Of a stretch of 64,000 bases of DNA, positions 17,863-27,914 are shown in pieces. Source of the stretch: an uncultured Clostridia bacterium (GTDB taxonomy: Bacteria > Bacillota > Clostridia > Oscillospirales > Oscillospiraceae); assembly GCA_947307255.1 (NCBI GenBank), contig CAMZIO010000001.1:1-64000 (forward strand), given 5' to 3'. The notes below the pieces were generated by a model. It searched no databases. It was not told the DNA's origin and saw only the letters and a list, made by a program, of their open reading frames with translations. A program made the position numbers and the translations under genes. Numbering within the stretch: the first letter of the stretch is position 1; the number at the start of each line of letters is the position of its first letter.

Positions 17863-17900
17863 CGCCCACCTCGTCTTACAGTGTTGGTTGGATTTCCTCT

Positions 17901-17928
17901 ATTGTACCAATCCGGCGGGAAAATGCAA
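17901..17928 (-). promoter_or_regulatory. promoter of the two-component operon
   Basis: Minus strand TTGCAT (17928-17923), 16-bp spacer, TACAAT (17906-17901), 38 bp before the regulator start. Confidence 0.5.
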
Positions 17929-17971
17929 CCGTTTGCCGCAATTTTGCCGCGGGGCGTGCCGCCCGGCGGCG

Positions 17972-18000
17972 TTGACAGCAGCGGCCGTGCGGCTTATAAT
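17972..18000 (+). promoter_or_regulatory. consensus promoter of the lipoprotein gene
   Basis: TTGACA (17972-17977), exactly 17 bp, TATAAT (17995-18000): a full consensus site 49 bp before the coding start, so strong expression is expected. Confidence 0.85.
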
Positions 18001-18049
18001 AAGCGCAGGAAAGCGAAGGGATTTACCGGCCGGGAAAGGAGCGTGCCCC

Positions 18050-19066
18050 ATGAAACGACTACCACTTCTCAGCGCCTTACTTTGTACGGCGCTGCTGCTT
18101 GCCGCCTGCGCGGCGCGGCCGCAGGGCGAGGCGCCGGTCGTGCCGGAAACGCCGCCGGCCGTTCAACCGCAGGAGCCGCCGGAGGAGTCCGCCGCGCCGG
18201 AGAATGAGGAGATTGCCGCGCTGCGCGCCATGGCGCGGGACGCGGACTGCCTGTGCGCGATGACCTATCTGGGCTACGGCACGAATATCGCCGGATTTTT
18301 GCGCGAGACGGACGAAGGAAAGGCCCTGCGGGAGGCATGGCCGTTTCTTACAGAGATTCCGCCGCAGCAGTACGTGGAGTACGAGGGCGACGAGATTTAC
18401 TGCGTGATTCCTGCCGATCCTGAGGCGGTGATCAGCGTTCACGCCGTCTCGATCGACGATGGCGGCGCCGTGCGCGAGGGGACGCAGCTCTATCGCGGAC
18501 AGCACGGGCAGGCGCTGCTGCTGCGGGGCAACGTCAGCGATATTGTGCCCAACGTCAGCGTTACCGTGAGCGAGCCGGACGGCGGGAGCTGTACATTCCA
18601 GCCGGCGCTTTCACTCAAGGACGGTTCTTTGGGCGTGTCGGAGGGCGACGGCGTTCTCGACTTTACCATCCGCTATCCGGGACGGGGATACCGTGCGCCG
18701 GAGGGCAGCTTCGTCGGCGTATGGGAGGCGCGCGCGCAAGATGGCGCGGGCGCGGCATACGACTGCACGCTGACCTTCTTCCGGGATGGGACGATGGTGT
18801 GCGGGATCGCGCAGGACGGCGTGCAGTGGGAGGAGCTCACCGGAAGCTATCTCGTAAGCCGCTCGGACGGCAACGTGGTGCGGATGGACCTCACGCGAAC
18901 GGGCGGACAGCGCCTTGCCGACGGTGCGCCGCCGTATGCGCTGCTGGGGGAATTCATGCTGGTGGAGGAAGACCAAACCCTGTACGTTACGCATCTCTAC
19001 GGCGCGGCTCTGCTGGATGATACGGAGAACGAGACGATCGTATTTCACGCGGCAAAGCTGGGATAA
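18050..19066 (+). CDS. putative lipoprotein
   Basis: A 338-residue secreted protein. The start has a basic tail and hydrophobic stretch ending in a lipobox LAAC with Cys at position 20, so it should be lipid-anchored outside the membrane. A Pro/Glu-rich linker (residues 22-50) follows, then a globular part with no motif I recognise, rich in beta-strand-like blocks; the final third (VGVWEARAQDGA, LTFFRDGTMVCGI) resembles lipocalin-like outer domains found in many Clostridia lipoproteins. The frame is open from 17888, but ATG 18050 with AAAGGAG is the only start giving a signal peptide. It has its own promoter and terminator. Confidence 0.8.
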   Translation: MKRLPLLSALLCTALLLAACAARPQGEAPVVPETPPAVQPQEPPEESAAPENEEIAALRAMARDADCLCAMTYLGYGTNIAGFLRETDEGKALREAWPFLTEIPPQQYVEYEGDEIYCVIPADPEAVISVHAVSIDDGGAVREGTQLYRGQHGQALLLRGNVSDIVPNVSVTVSEPDGGSCTFQPALSLKDGSLGVSEGDGVLDFTIRYPGRGYRAPEGSFVGVWEARAQDGAGAAYDCTLTFFRDGTMVCGIAQDGVQWEELTGSYLVSRSDGNVVRMDLTRTGGQRLADGAPPYALLGEFMLVEEDQTLYVTHLYGAALLDDTENETIVFHAAKLG

Positions 19067-19073
19067 GAAACGA

Positions 19074-19109
19074 ACGCCGCGCAGCACGGTGGCTGCGCGG
19101 CGTTTTTTT
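19074..19109 (+). terminator. intrinsic terminator of the lipoprotein gene
   Basis: A 12-bp perfect stem (19074-19085 with 19092-19103) and a run of seven T. Confidence 0.9.
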
Positions 19110-19122
19110 GCGCGGCGGTGCG

Positions 19123-20196
19123 CTATCGGCGGCTGAGCAGCCGCTGCGCCTCCTGCGCGGCCAGGGCGGAAACGCCGTCAAAGTCCACGAAGGGGTGATA
19201 GATCGCCTCCAGCGCGTCGTGGGCCTGCTTGGCGTGCGCAAGCGCGTCCGTCGCTTCGCGGCGCAGCGCGCGCTCGATGCGTGCGCAAAAGCGCAGCGTG
19301 CCCTTTTGCGCACGCGTGAGCGTGCCTTCCGCCAGGGCGTCGATCCGGATGCGGCGATAGGGCTTGCCGGGATAGGGCAGGCGGTCGGTCGAGGTTACGA
19401 AGGCCAGCCCCCGCCGGGGGATCAGCAGATGCTGCGCCCGTTCGGGCCGATCCGGGTCCGGGCATAGAAGCACCGGCTCGCCCGCGCGCACGGCCGCGGC
19501 GCAGAGCGATTCGAGCATCTGTGCGCCGAGACCGTAGTTGTCGCACAGTACGTAGACGCGCGGGCAGAGCGCGTCCACCGTGTCGAAGCGGCACAGGGCG
19601 CCCTTGTGCGTTTGCCCGCCCAGAAAGGCGCGCTGGACGCTGCCGGGCTGCGCGGCGGCGCCGCGCAGCTCACGGCGCGCGATACCCTCCGCGCGGCGGG
19701 AGAGCCGGTCAAGCTCCGAAACCGCGCGTACCTGGCTGCGCCGATAAGCCGACACGGCGTTTGCCGCGCGCAGAGCGTGGTACGCCTCCCGATAGGCGGC
19801 GCGGTATTCGTCGGTGCGCGCAACGACCGCGCCGCGCTGCGCTTTGACCCCCTCGATATCGTAAAACCGCGTGAGATCCAGATAGCGCTCGCCGGAGATG
19901 GCGTAGACCGGTTCCAGCACGTGCGGCGCGGTGCCGTCTACGAGCGCCGTGCGCAGCGCCGGGAAGATCACGCCGTCGAGCGAGTCCGGGTCGCCGGAGC
20001 AGTGGATGAGAATCGTCTCCTCGCCCGCCGCGCTGAGCGATTCGGCCACGCTGCGCATCAGCGTGGATTTTCCGCAGCCCGGCCCGCCCTTGAGGATCAG
20101 CAGATCGTCCAGCCGCGCGGTGAGCAGCTGGTCGTATAATGCGTAAAACCCCTCGCCGCTGTTTGCACCGAGGAAGATGTGTGCCGATGCTTTCAT
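19123..20196 (-). CDS. P-loop ATPase of the PRK06851 type
   Basis: A 357-residue protein with Walker A GGPGCGKST at about residues 37-45 just after a typical HIFLGANSGEGFYALYD start. It resembles a family of Clostridia P-loop proteins (PRK06851) with a second, degenerate nucleotide-binding half; here the second half holds CDNYGLGAQMLESL and a GLAFVTS strand. The biological role is unknown. ATG 20196 has GGAGG eight bases upstream. Composition is very Arg/Ala-rich like its neighbours. Confidence 0.75.
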   Translation of the reverse strand: MKASAHIFLGANSGEGFYALYDQLLTARLDDLLILKGGPGCGKSTLMRSVAESLSAAGEETILIHCSGDPDSLDGVIFPALRTALVDGTAPHVLEPVYAISGERYLDLTRFYDIEGVKAQRGAVVARTDEYRAAYREAYHALRAANAVSAYRRSQVRAVSELDRLSRRAEGIARRELRGAAAQPGSVQRAFLGGQTHKGALCRFDTVDALCPRVYVLCDNYGLGAQMLESLCAAAVRAGEPVLLCPDPDRPERAQHLLIPRRGLAFVTSTDRLPYPGKPYRRIRIDALAEGTLTRAQKGTLRFCARIERALRREATDALAHAKQAHDALEAIYHPFVDFDGVSALAAQEAQRLLSRR

Positions 20197-20324
20197 GGAA
20201 TGCCTCCGAAAATAGTCTGCATTCCAAACTATGCGCGCCGGCGCGTCCATGACTGCCGTTTGGCCCGCGATGGCCGCAAAAAACGCTTTTAGCGGCGTGG
20301 TCGGGCGCTTTTTTCAAAAACGAG

Positions 20325-20352
20325 AGCCGCAGGCCAACGGCCTGCGGCTTTT
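20325..20352 (-). terminator. terminator of the dnaG-rpoD operon
   Basis: An 11-bp stem (20325-20335 with 20339-20349), loop AAC. It lies 10 bp after the rpoD stop on the minus strand and is followed there by CTCGTTTTT; a TTTT stretch also follows on the plus strand. Confidence 0.75.
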
Positions 20353-20359
20353 GAGCGTG

Positions 20360-21736
20360 TCAGTTGAGAAAATCCTTGAGTTTTTTGGAACGGGAGGGAT
20401 GGCGCAGCTTGCGCAGCGCCTTTGCCTCGATCTGGCGGATGCGCTCGCGCGTTACGTTGAACTCGCGCCCAACCTCCTCCAGCGTGCGGGGACGGCCGTC
20501 CACGATGCCGAAGCGCAGCTTGAGCACTTTCTCCTCGCGCGGGGTCAGCGTGGAGAGCACATCCACCAACTGCTCCTGCAGCAGCGTGAAGGATGCGGCC
20601 TCGCTGGGTTCACTGGCTCCCTCGTCGGGGATAAAGTCGCCCAGGTGGCTGTCCTCCTCCTCGCCGATGGGCGTCTCCAGCGAGACGGGCTCCTGTGCGA
20701 TCTTTAAAATCTCACGCACCTTGTCCACCGGCATACCCATCTCGGCGGAGATCTCCTCGGGAGAGGGATCGTGGCCCAGCTCCTGCAGGAGCTGACGGGA
20801 GACGCGGATGACCTTGTTGATCGTTTCGACCATGTGCACGGGAATGCGGATCGTGCGCGCCTGGTCGGCAATGGCGCGGGTGATGGCCTGGCGGATCCAC
20901 CAGGTTGCGTAGGTGGAGAACTTATAGCCCTTGGTGTAGTCAAACTTTTCCACTGCCTTGATCAGCCCCAGATTGCCCTCCTGGATCAGATCCAGGAACA
21001 GCATACCGCGGCCGACGTAGCGCTTGGCGATGGAGACGACCAGACGCAGGTTTGCCTCTGCCAGCTTCTGCTTGGAGGCCTCGCCCTTTTTCACGGCTGC
21101 GGTCAGCGCCGCCCGCTCGGCGTCGCTGAGCGTCTCGCCGGTTTCCTCCAGTTGAGCCAGCCGCTCGCCGGCGACGTTGCCGTTGGTCATCTCCGTCGCC
21201 AGTGCGATCTCCTCATCGGCGGACAGCAGCGGCACCTTGCCGATTTCCTTGAGATACATACGCACCGGATCGTCGATCGAAAAGCTGTCCACCAGCTCGT
21301 TCGGGTCAACCAGCTCCTCCTCCTCGATCTCGGCAATCGCCTCCAGAGGCGGGTCCTCGTCCACCTCGGCCTCTGCGACCTCGGCGGAGCTGATGTCGAT
21401 ATGCAGCAGCTCCAGTGAGTCGTAAATCAGATCCATCTGCTCGCTGCTCAGATCCATTTCATCCAGCACGTCCATCAATTCGCCGGACTCCAGCTTGGCG
21501 GCGTGCTTGCCTTTGGCAAACAATTCGCGCAGCCGCTCGTTGTTTTGCAGGATGGCGGCCGCCGGCAGCGATGCGACCAGGGCGTCCTCCAGCGGGGAAA
21601 ATCCCTTGTCTGCTTCGCCCGCTTTTTTGCTCTGCGAGGGCGTCTGTCCGGAGGGGAGCTCCTCCACCTCGTCGGCTTGGGCCAGCAGGGCGTCCGCCTG
21701 CGCCTCCAGTTCCTGCACGCTCAGTTCTTTATCCAT
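20360..21736 (-). CDS. rpoD: primary sigma factor RpoD/SigA
   Basis: A 458-residue housekeeping sigma factor. After an acidic N-terminal part (region 1.1-like) come region 1.2 ([18 protein letters not shown]), region 2 with the core-binding and -10 recognition stretch ([17 protein letters not shown], then [20 protein letters not shown]), region 3, and region 4 with the -35 helix-turn-helix ([18 protein letters not shown]). Its start overlaps the end of dnaG by 8 bp; the dnaG-rpoD pair is standard in Firmicutes. It should recognise the TTGACA/TATAAT promoters seen across this window. Confidence 0.97.
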   Translation of the reverse strand: MDKELSVQELEAQADALLAQADEVEELPSGQTPSQSKKAGEADKGFSPLEDALVASLPAAAILQNNERLRELFAKGKHAAKLESGELMDVLDEMDLSSEQMDLIYDSLELLHIDISSAEVAEAEVDEDPPLEAIAEIEEEELVDPNELVDSFSIDDPVRMYLKEIGKVPLLSADEEIALATEMTNGNVAGERLAQLEETGETLSDAERAALTAAVKKGEASKQKLAEANLRLVVSIAKRYVGRGMLFLDLIQEGNLGLIKAVEKFDYTKGYKFSTYATWWIRQAITRAIADQARTIRIPVHMVETINKVIRVSRQLLQELGHDPSPEEISAEMGMPVDKVREILKIAQEPVSLETPIGEEEDSHLGDFIPDEGASEPSEAASFTLLQEQLVDVLSTLTPREEKVLKLRFGIVDGRPRTLEEVGREFNVTRERIRQIEAKALRKLRHPSRSKKLKDFLN

Positions 21737-23513
21737 GCTGCATTCCTCCGTTGCTTTTTCTTTTGTATTTTTCCGTTGCTGCGGCGAGCGGATCGTCCCC
21801 CGCCGCGTTCCGTTTCTGGAATTCCTCGTGAATGATGCGAACGTAGTCCGTCAGCGCCTGCGCTGCCGCCTTCAGTGAGGTCGGCTTTTGCAGGATCCCG
21901 CTGATATGGCTGATCTCCTCTGAAGAGAAGCTCTCGTCCAGCGCGCCCAGGCTCACCCGGCCGTTTTCCCGGCGCTGTGCCCACAGTGCGGTAAACAGCC
22001 GGCCCAGCAGCGGGGAGGAGAACTCCTCCTCCCGCAGCGGCGGCTGCGCGCCGAAAAGGGAATCGTCCAGCACCAGCAGGCGGATCACGCCCTCCTCGCA
22101 CAGCGCCGAGCGCAGATTCTCATAGCGGATCGAGCGCTCCCGCGGCTGGCGCGCCGCAGTTGGATTGAGGTCCTTGCGCTCCTGTTCCTTTTTCTCGCGC
22201 CGGACCCTGCGGCCCAGCGCTCGCTTGACCTCCAGGCGCATTGCCTCCGGTGTGATGCCGGCGGCTTCGGCGGCGCGCACGGTGTATACGTCCCGCTCCA
22301 CGGCGTTGGGCAGGGAAGCGAGCAGTTGCGCGGCGGCGCCGGCGTATTCGATGCGGCCCCGGTCATCTGTGAGGTCGTGCTGCGCGGCGAGCTGTGCCAT
22401 GCGGAAATCAATGCCGCTGCCGCTGCCGTTGAGCAGCCGCTCAAAGGCGTCCGCCCCCTGGTATTTGATGAAATCGTCCGCGTCCTGCTTGACGTACTGC
22501 CCATCTGCCAGGCGGCGGGGCAGCTCCAGCACGCGCACCTTGAAATCCGTGTCGCCGAGCAGCGTCAGCGCCTTCTGCGTGGCGGCCCTGCCCGCGTCGT
22601 CGTTGTCGTAGCAGAGCACCAGCTCCCTGGTGTAGCGCGAGAGCAGATGGATCTGCTCCGGTGTGAGCGCCGTGCCCATTGAGGCGCAGGCGTTGTCAAA
22701 CCCGGCCTGGTGGAGCATCACCACGTCGATGTTGCCCTCGACGAGGATGATGTTGTCGCGCTTGCTCTTTTTGGCGAGATTCAGCCCGTAGAGCACGCGG
22801 CGCTTGCTGTAGACGATCGTCTCCGGCGTGTTCATGTACTTTGCGCCCGGATCGTCCTTGTCCACGATGCGCCCGCCGAAGCCCAATACGTCTCCGCGCA
22901 CGTCGATGATCGGGAAGATGAGGCGCTTGCGGAATTTGTCATACAGTCCGCCGTTCTTGCTTTGCACGACCAGGCCCGCGGAGAGCAGCTCCGAGCGCGA
23001 ATAGCCCTTTTCCGTCATCGCGCGCAGCAGCGCGTCCCACTCGTCCGCCGCCGCGCCGAGGCCGAAGTTGGTGGCGTTGCGGCCAGTGATCTTGCGCCCT
23101 TCCATGTATCGCCGCACCGCCTCGCCCTTGGGCGAGTGAAGCTGGTCGTAGAAAAAGCGCGCTGCCTCCCGGTTGAGGGACAGAAGCCGCGAGCGCAGGC
23201 GGTTTTCCTCGCCGCGGTTTTGCTCCGGTACGGGGAGGTTGGCGCGTTTGGCCAAAAAATACACCGCGTCCGGATAGGAGAGATTTTCCATCTCCATCAC
23301 GAAGTTGATCACCCCGCCGCCCTTCTTGCAGCCGAAGCAGTAGTAAAGCTGCTGATCGGGCCGGACGTGAAAGGAGGGCGTCTTTTCATTGTGGAACGGG
23401 CAGCAGCCCCAGTAGCTTCCGCCCCGGCTCGTGAGATTTACGTAGCTGCCCACGAGATCCACGATGTCGTTGCGCGCGAGCAGTTCTTCCATAAACCGCT
23501 GATCAAATGCCAC
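21729..23513 (-). CDS. dnaG: DNA primase
   Basis: A 594-residue primase that makes RNA primers at the replication fork. The zinc-binding domain has [11 protein letters not shown] and CFGCKKGG (about residues 40-68), the catalytic TOPRIM core has [15 protein letters not shown] and [11 protein letters not shown], and a helical C-terminal part for DnaB contact follows. The open frame runs to 23783, but GTG 23513 starts the usual [18 protein letters not shown] and has AAGGAGGG about ten bases upstream. It leads the dnaG-rpoD operon. Confidence 0.96.
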   Translation of the reverse strand: MAFDQRFMEELLARNDIVDLVGSYVNLTSRGGSYWGCCPFHNEKTPSFHVRPDQQLYYCFGCKKGGGVINFVMEMENLSYPDAVYFLAKRANLPVPEQNRGEENRLRSRLLSLNREAARFFYDQLHSPKGEAVRRYMEGRKITGRNATNFGLGAAADEWDALLRAMTEKGYSRSELLSAGLVVQSKNGGLYDKFRKRLIFPIIDVRGDVLGFGGRIVDKDDPGAKYMNTPETIVYSKRRVLYGLNLAKKSKRDNIILVEGNIDVVMLHQAGFDNACASMGTALTPEQIHLLSRYTRELVLCYDNDDAGRAATQKALTLLGDTDFKVRVLELPRRLADGQYVKQDADDFIKYQGADAFERLLNGSGSGIDFRMAQLAAQHDLTDDRGRIEYAGAAAQLLASLPNAVERDVYTVRAAEAAGITPEAMRLEVKRALGRRVRREKKEQERKDLNPTAARQPRERSIRYENLRSALCEEGVIRLLVLDDSLFGAQPPLREEEFSSPLLGRLFTALWAQRRENGRVSLGALDESFSSEEISHISGILQKPTSLKAAAQALTDYVRIIHEEFQKRNAAGDDPLAAATEKYKRKSNGGMQHG

Positions 23514-23655
23514 GAAGCACCACCCTCCTTCCCCAAAGCGCGGAATCAATAAAACTACAACTCTTATACGCCGGAGGAACGCTTTTCCCTCTTTTTCAGC
23601 GAAAAAACAGAAAAAGTGTTGTTTGCACCCACCGGGGGAAACGCTGCGGAAAAAA

Positions 23656-23684
23656 TTGACAGGTAAGGGGAAAAGAGGTATAAT
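23656..23684 (+). promoter_or_regulatory. consensus promoter of the PPTase gene
   Basis: TTGACA (23656-23661), a 17-bp spacer and TATAAT (23679-23684); 31 bp before the coding start. Both hexamers are perfect. Confidence 0.88.
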
Positions 23685-23715
23685 CGCGATGATATCACCG
23701 AAAGGGGACGGCGGC

Positions 23716-24306
23716 ATGAAGATCCATCTGTATGCGATCCGGCTGGACCGTCCCCTGACCGAGGAGGAGGTACAGACGCTCACGCGACTGATGCCGCCGC
23801 AGCGACGCGAGCGCCTGGCGCGCCTGCCCAGGGAGGAGCTGTGCTACGAGCCGCTTTGCGCTTACGCGGCGCTTTATCACGGGCTGCGCAAGCTTTATGG
23901 ATGGAAGAGCCTGCCCCGTTTTCGCTATGCGGAGTACGGCAAGCCGGAATTCGACGGCTACCCTGAAGTGCAGTTCAACATCAGCCATACGCGCGGCGCG
24001 GTGCTGGTGGGCATTCACGACAAGCCCATCGGCGTGGATATCGAGTGCATCCGCCCCATGAGCGAGCGGATGATGCAGCGCATCGCCGGTACGTCCTCGC
24101 CCGGAGAGTTTTTTGAAAACTGGGTGCGGCGCGAGAGCCGCGGCAAATGGGGCGGCAGCGGACTTGCCGCCATGCAGCCGGAGCGTTCGCCTGCCCTGGC
24201 GGGCGAGCGGTTTTGCTTTGTCGATACCTTTCCCGGCTACGTCGCCTGCGTGTGCACGCATTCGCAGGACGAATGCGGACCGGTGGAGTGCTTTACGCTG
24301 AAATGA
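23716..24306 (+). CDS. Sfp-type 4'-phosphopantetheinyl transferase
   Basis: A 196-residue enzyme that should load the phosphopantetheine arm on carrier proteins. Sfp-family motifs are in order: YGKPEFDG, FNISHTRG, GVDIECIRP with the Mg-binding Asp, and FFENWVRRESRGKW, a variant of the usual W-x-x-KEA-x-x-K motif that keeps W, E and K. The gap before that last motif is shorter than in Sfp. No carrier protein or synthetase is adjacent, but a type II thioesterase lies 17 kb away. The frame opens at 23623; ATG 23716 with AAAGGGG is preferred. Confidence 0.82.
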   Translation: MKIHLYAIRLDRPLTEEEVQTLTRLMPPQRRERLARLPREELCYEPLCAYAALYHGLRKLYGWKSLPRFRYAEYGKPEFDGYPEVQFNISHTRGAVLVGIHDKPIGVDIECIRPMSERMMQRIAGTSSPGEFFENWVRRESRGKWGGSGLAAMQPERSPALAGERFCFVDTFPGYVACVCTHSQDECGPVECFTLK

Positions 24307-24319
24307 GGTGAGTGTGAGA

Positions 24320-24517
24320 ATGAGTTTGAATCGGTGGAACGTGCCGGAGCACGAGCTGCTGCCCCGCGCCATCGGCTGTACCGTCAGCGTGGCGGCGCTG
24401 CTGCTCGTCGCGCGCATCGTTCCGAGCTGGCGCGTGATTCTTGTCGTGTGCGCGCTGGTTGAGGCGGTGCTTGCCGGGCGGTACTGGATCTCGTATTTTA
24501 AAAAGAAATCCTCGTAA
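24320..24517 (+). CDS. small two-helix membrane protein
   Basis: A 65-residue protein with two hydrophobic helices (roughly residues 20-35 and 38-55) and a Lys-rich end. GAGGTG lies nine bases before ATG 24320; a GTG at 24308 inside that site is less likely. It follows the PPTase stop by 13 bp and is probably co-transcribed. I do not recognise the family. Confidence 0.6.
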   Translation: MSLNRWNVPEHELLPRAIGCTVSVAALLLVARIVPSWRVILVVCALVEAVLAGRYWISYFKKKSS

Positions 24518-24630
24518 ACCGTGCGCGGCGGCCCTTTCGCCCCTTTCCGGCGACCGGGATACCAACCGACGATCCGCACGTGCGAGGAGAATCATTATCA
24601 TTTGCGCGCGAAAGCGCAGGGAGGATTATC

Positions 24631-25917
24631 ATGAATCAGGAATTGCTTTCATTTATCGCATCCTGCCCCACGGCATTTCAGGCGACGGCGCATAGCGCGC
24701 AGATGCTTCGCACGGCGGGGTATACGCAGCTGAGCGAGAGCGAGGCGTGGCAGCTGCAGGCGGGCGAGGGGTACTTCGTTACGCGCAACGGCTCGTCCCT
24801 CATCGCCTTCCGCGTGCCGAAGGGCGGCTTCCGGGGGTTTATGATCACCGCCTCGCACTGCGACAGCCCCTGCTTTAAAATCAAGGAAAACGCGGAGCTC
24901 GCGGACGAGCGCTTCGTCCGGCTGAGCACGGAGGGCTACGGCGGGATGATCTACTCCACCTGGCTGGATCGGCCGCTGTCCATTGCCGGGCGCGTGCTGG
25001 TGAAAACGCCGCGCGGCGTCGAGACAAAGCTGGTGGATTTCGGGGAGACGGCGGCAATGATCCCGAACGTCGCTATCCATATGAACCGCAGTGTCAATAA
25101 GGATACCAATTACAATCCCGCGGTCGATCTCGTCCCGCTCTACGGCGGAAAGGACAGCGCGGGCAGCTTCCGCGCCCGCGTCGCCGCGCTTGCCGGCGTG
25201 GCGGAGGAGGACGTCGTTACGACCGATCTGTATCTCTACAATCCGCAGCCGGGCGTGGTCTGGGATGCGTTTATCTCCGCCCCGCGGCTGGACGATTTGC
25301 AGTGCGCGTTCAGCTCACTGCGCGCGTTCCTGGACGCCGGGGAGGGCGATAGCGCCAGGGTTTGCTGCATTTTCGACAACGAGGAGGTCGGCAGCCAGAC
25401 CAAGCAGGGCGCGGCGGGCACGTTCCTCTACGACGTGCTGCACCGCGTATGCGAGAGCTTCGGCCTGGCGGATGCGGACTATCACCGCGCCGTGGCGCAC
25501 AGCTTCATGCTCTCGTGCGACAACGCGCACGCCCTGCACCCCAATCACCCCGAATATGCCGACAAGAACCACACCGTCGTGATCAACGGCGGCATCGTCA
25601 TCAAATACAACGCCAGCCAGCGCTACACCTCCGATGCGGTGTCTGCGGCGCTGTTCGAGCTGATCTGCCGCGAGGCGGACGTACCGGTGCAGCGCTATGC
25701 CAACCGAGCGGATATCCCCGGCGGCGGTACGCTGGGCAACATCGCCAACGCGCAGGTTTCACTCAACACGGTGGACATCGGCCTGGCGCAGCTTGCCATG
25801 CACTCGTCCTATGAGACGGCCGGCGCGAAGGACACGGCGTATATGGTCCGGGCGCTCACGCGCTTTTTCGAAAAATCCGTGATCATGGAGCGCGACGGCG
25901 TTTATACGCTTGCGTAA
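24631..25917 (+). CDS. apeB: M18 family aminopeptidase
   Basis: A 428-residue cytosolic zinc aminopeptidase that removes N-terminal residues, acidic ones in characterised members. M18 metal-site and active-site stretches are visible: TASHCDSPCFKI (about residues 72-83), the CIFDNEEVGSQTKQGA segment with the catalytic Glu pair, and the late MHSSYETAG. Length is normal. ATG 24631 with GGGAGGA six bases upstream is chosen over an upstream in-frame start at 24580. Confidence 0.93.
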   Translation: MNQELLSFIASCPTAFQATAHSAQMLRTAGYTQLSESEAWQLQAGEGYFVTRNGSSLIAFRVPKGGFRGFMITASHCDSPCFKIKENAELADERFVRLSTEGYGGMIYSTWLDRPLSIAGRVLVKTPRGVETKLVDFGETAAMIPNVAIHMNRSVNKDTNYNPAVDLVPLYGGKDSAGSFRARVAALAGVAEEDVVTTDLYLYNPQPGVVWDAFISAPRLDDLQCAFSSLRAFLDAGEGDSARVCCIFDNEEVGSQTKQGAAGTFLYDVLHRVCESFGLADADYHRAVAHSFMLSCDNAHALHPNHPEYADKNHTVVINGGIVIKYNASQRYTSDAVSAALFELICREADVPVQRYANRADIPGGGTLGNIANAQVSLNTVDIGLAQLAMHSSYETAGAKDTAYMVRALTRFFEKSVIMERDGVYTLA

Positions 25918-25931
25918 GCAGAAAAAACGGC

Positions 25932-25968
25932 AAAAAGATTCCCGAAGCGGCGCTTCGGGAATCTTTTT
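25932..25968. terminator. bidirectional terminator between apeB and the deacylase gene
   Basis: A 17-bp perfect stem (25932-25948 with 25952-25968), loop GGC, with A/T runs inside the outer stem on both sides; it serves the two convergent genes. Confidence 0.92.
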
Positions 25969-26501
25969 TACAGGTCTACCACGTCGTAGGCGTGTCCGAT
26001 GTGCGGCAGGACGGTTTCCAGCAGGTCGCGCGTGCGAAGCCTGAGCGAGGCGCGGTTGTCGCAGGGGTGGCAGGCGAACCACTCCGCCTCCACGGTTTCG
26101 CGGTCAAAGATCAGATGCACGCGCCGGGCCGTGTCGTTGGCCAGCCCCAGCACGCTGGCCGAGCCGGGGGAGCAGCCCAGCAGCTCCTCCATCTTCTCCG
26201 GAGGGGCGAAGGAAAGGCGCGACGAGCCGATCTGATGGCTCAGAAGTTTGGTGTAAAAGGGCTTGTCCTCCGGCATAGAGAGCAGATAAAAAGCCGTCTG
26301 CTGGCGGTTGCAGAGAAAGAGGTTTTTGCAGATGCGCACGTTCAGTGCATCGCTGATTGCGGCGCACAGCTCCATCGTGTCGGCGGCGTCATGCGTCAGG
26401 CACTGATACGATATGCCGAGCGAATCGAGCAGGTCAAAGCTGGCTCTGGCGCGCGCGGAGCATTCCGCCGGCGCGCCGGATTGAAGCGGAGAGACGGTCA
26501 T
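25968..26501 (-). CDS. prolyl-tRNA deacylase (YbaK/ProX family)
   Basis: A 177-residue trans-editing protein that should hydrolyse mischarged Ala-tRNA(Pro) or a related aminoacyl-tRNA. The YbaK fold signature is seen in KNLFLCNRQQTAFYLL, IGSSRLSFAPPEKMEELLG and GSASVLGLAND. It resembles the stand-alone PrdX/ProX type. Its start overlaps the stop of murC by 4 bp, so it is translated from the murC message. Confidence 0.88.
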   Translation of the reverse strand: MTVSPLQSGAPAECSARARASFDLLDSLGISYQCLTHDAADTMELCAAISDALNVRICKNLFLCNRQQTAFYLLSMPEDKPFYTKLLSHQIGSSRLSFAPPEKMEELLGCSPGSASVLGLANDTARRVHLIFDRETVEAEWFACHPCDNRASLRLRTRDLLETVLPHIGHAYDVVDL

Positions 26502-27877
26502 ACGGCGGCATCCTCCTTTAACAGTTTTTCCCCGGCCTTGTAGATGTCGCCCGCACCGACGGTGAGGATCAGGTCGCCGGGACGCGCGGCTTCGCGCAGA
26601 GCGGCGGTTACCCGCTCCAGCGTGGGACAGTAGATCGCGCCGGGGATCTCGCGGCAGAGGTCGGCGGAGGAGATGCCGATGTCGTTCTGCTCGCGCGCGG
26701 CGTAGATTTCCGAAAGGATCGCCACGTCGGGCAGCTTCAGCTCGCGCACGAATTCGTCAAACAGCGCCTTGGTGCGCGTGTAGGTGTGCGGCTGGAAGGC
26801 ACAGACGATGCGCCGGTACGGCAGCGCCTTTGCCATTGTCAGCAGGGCGTGCAGCTCGCCGGGGTGGTGGGCGTAGTCGTCGTAGACCTCCGCGCCGCGG
26901 AAGGTGCCCTTGTGCTCAAACCGGCGGCCCGCGCCGTGGAAGGTGGCAAGTCCCGCCTCCACCGCCGCGCCGGGGACGCCGAGCAGATACGCGCTTGCCG
27001 CGGCGGCAAGGGCGTTGGCGACGTTGTGCATACCGCCGACCTGCAGCTCGATATGGGCGTAATGCCGGCCGTGCATGAGGATATCGAACGCAGGCAGACC
27101 GTTCGTGCATACGATGTTGGCGGCAAACGCCTCGCAGTCCGGATCACGCAGACTGAAGCGGAACACCGGATGCGGGAAATCACGCAGGGTTTCGCGTGCG
27201 CCGGCGTCGTCCCAGTTGGCGACGACGTGTCCGTCCTGCGGCGTCAGCGAGGCAAAGGCGCGAAAAGAGCGCTCCACGTCGGCAAGATCCTTGAAAAAGT
27301 CCAGATGATCTGCCTCCACGTTGAGGATCACCGCAACGGTGGGGAAAAAGCTCAAAAACGAGTTGCGGTATTCGCAGCTTTCCGCGATGATCGTATCGCC
27401 GTGGCCCACGCGATAGCCCGAACCAAGCAGTGCCAGCGTCCCGCCGATCATCACGGTGGGATCGGCCTGCGCAGCCATGAAGATATGTGTTGCCATCGAG
27501 GTGGTGGTGGTTTTCCCGTGCGTGCCGGCAATGCACAGCGCGTTGCGGTAGCCGCGCATGATCGCGCCCCAGGCCTGCGCCCGCTCAAACACCGGGATGC
27601 CGCGCGTAACGGCGCCGGAAATCTCCGGATTGTCGTCGTGGATCGCGGCGGTGCGGATGACGAAATCGCACTCGCCCAAATTCTCTGCGGCGTGGCCGAT
27701 GGCAACGGGGATACCCAGCGAACGCAGCTGCGCCACGGCGGGGCTGTCGTTCATATCCGAGCCTTGCACGTGCAGACCCATGCTGTGAAGCACCTGCGCC
27801 AGCGGGCTCATCGAAACGCCGCCGATGCCGGACAGATGCACGTGCCTGCCGGGTACGAGATAGGAAGAAATATCCAT
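26498..27877 (-). CDS. murC: UDP-N-acetylmuramate--L-alanine ligase
   Basis: A 459-residue ligase that adds L-alanine to UDP-MurNAc, the first amino acid of the peptidoglycan stem. Features: N-terminal HLSGIGGVSMSPLAQ, ATP-binding GTHGKTTTTSM at residues 118-128, the central IAESCEYRNSFL, and YDDYAHHPGEL in the C-terminal domain. It has its own promoter facing the cca promoter. Confidence 0.97.
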   Translation of the reverse strand: MDISSYLVPGRHVHLSGIGGVSMSPLAQVLHSMGLHVQGSDMNDSPAVAQLRSLGIPVAIGHAAENLGECDFVIRTAAIHDDNPEISGAVTRGIPVFERAQAWGAIMRGYRNALCIAGTHGKTTTTSMATHIFMAAQADPTVMIGGTLALLGSGYRVGHGDTIIAESCEYRNSFLSFFPTVAVILNVEADHLDFFKDLADVERSFRAFASLTPQDGHVVANWDDAGARETLRDFPHPVFRFSLRDPDCEAFAANIVCTNGLPAFDILMHGRHYAHIELQVGGMHNVANALAAAASAYLLGVPGAAVEAGLATFHGAGRRFEHKGTFRGAEVYDDYAHHPGELHALLTMAKALPYRRIVCAFQPHTYTRTKALFDEFVRELKLPDVAILSEIYAAREQNDIGISSADLCREIPGAIYCPTLERVTAALREAARPGDLILTVGAGDIYKAGEKLLKEDAAV

Positions 27878-27914
27878 AAAAAGTCCTTTCCAGTATGATC
27901 TGTACAGGGATAGT

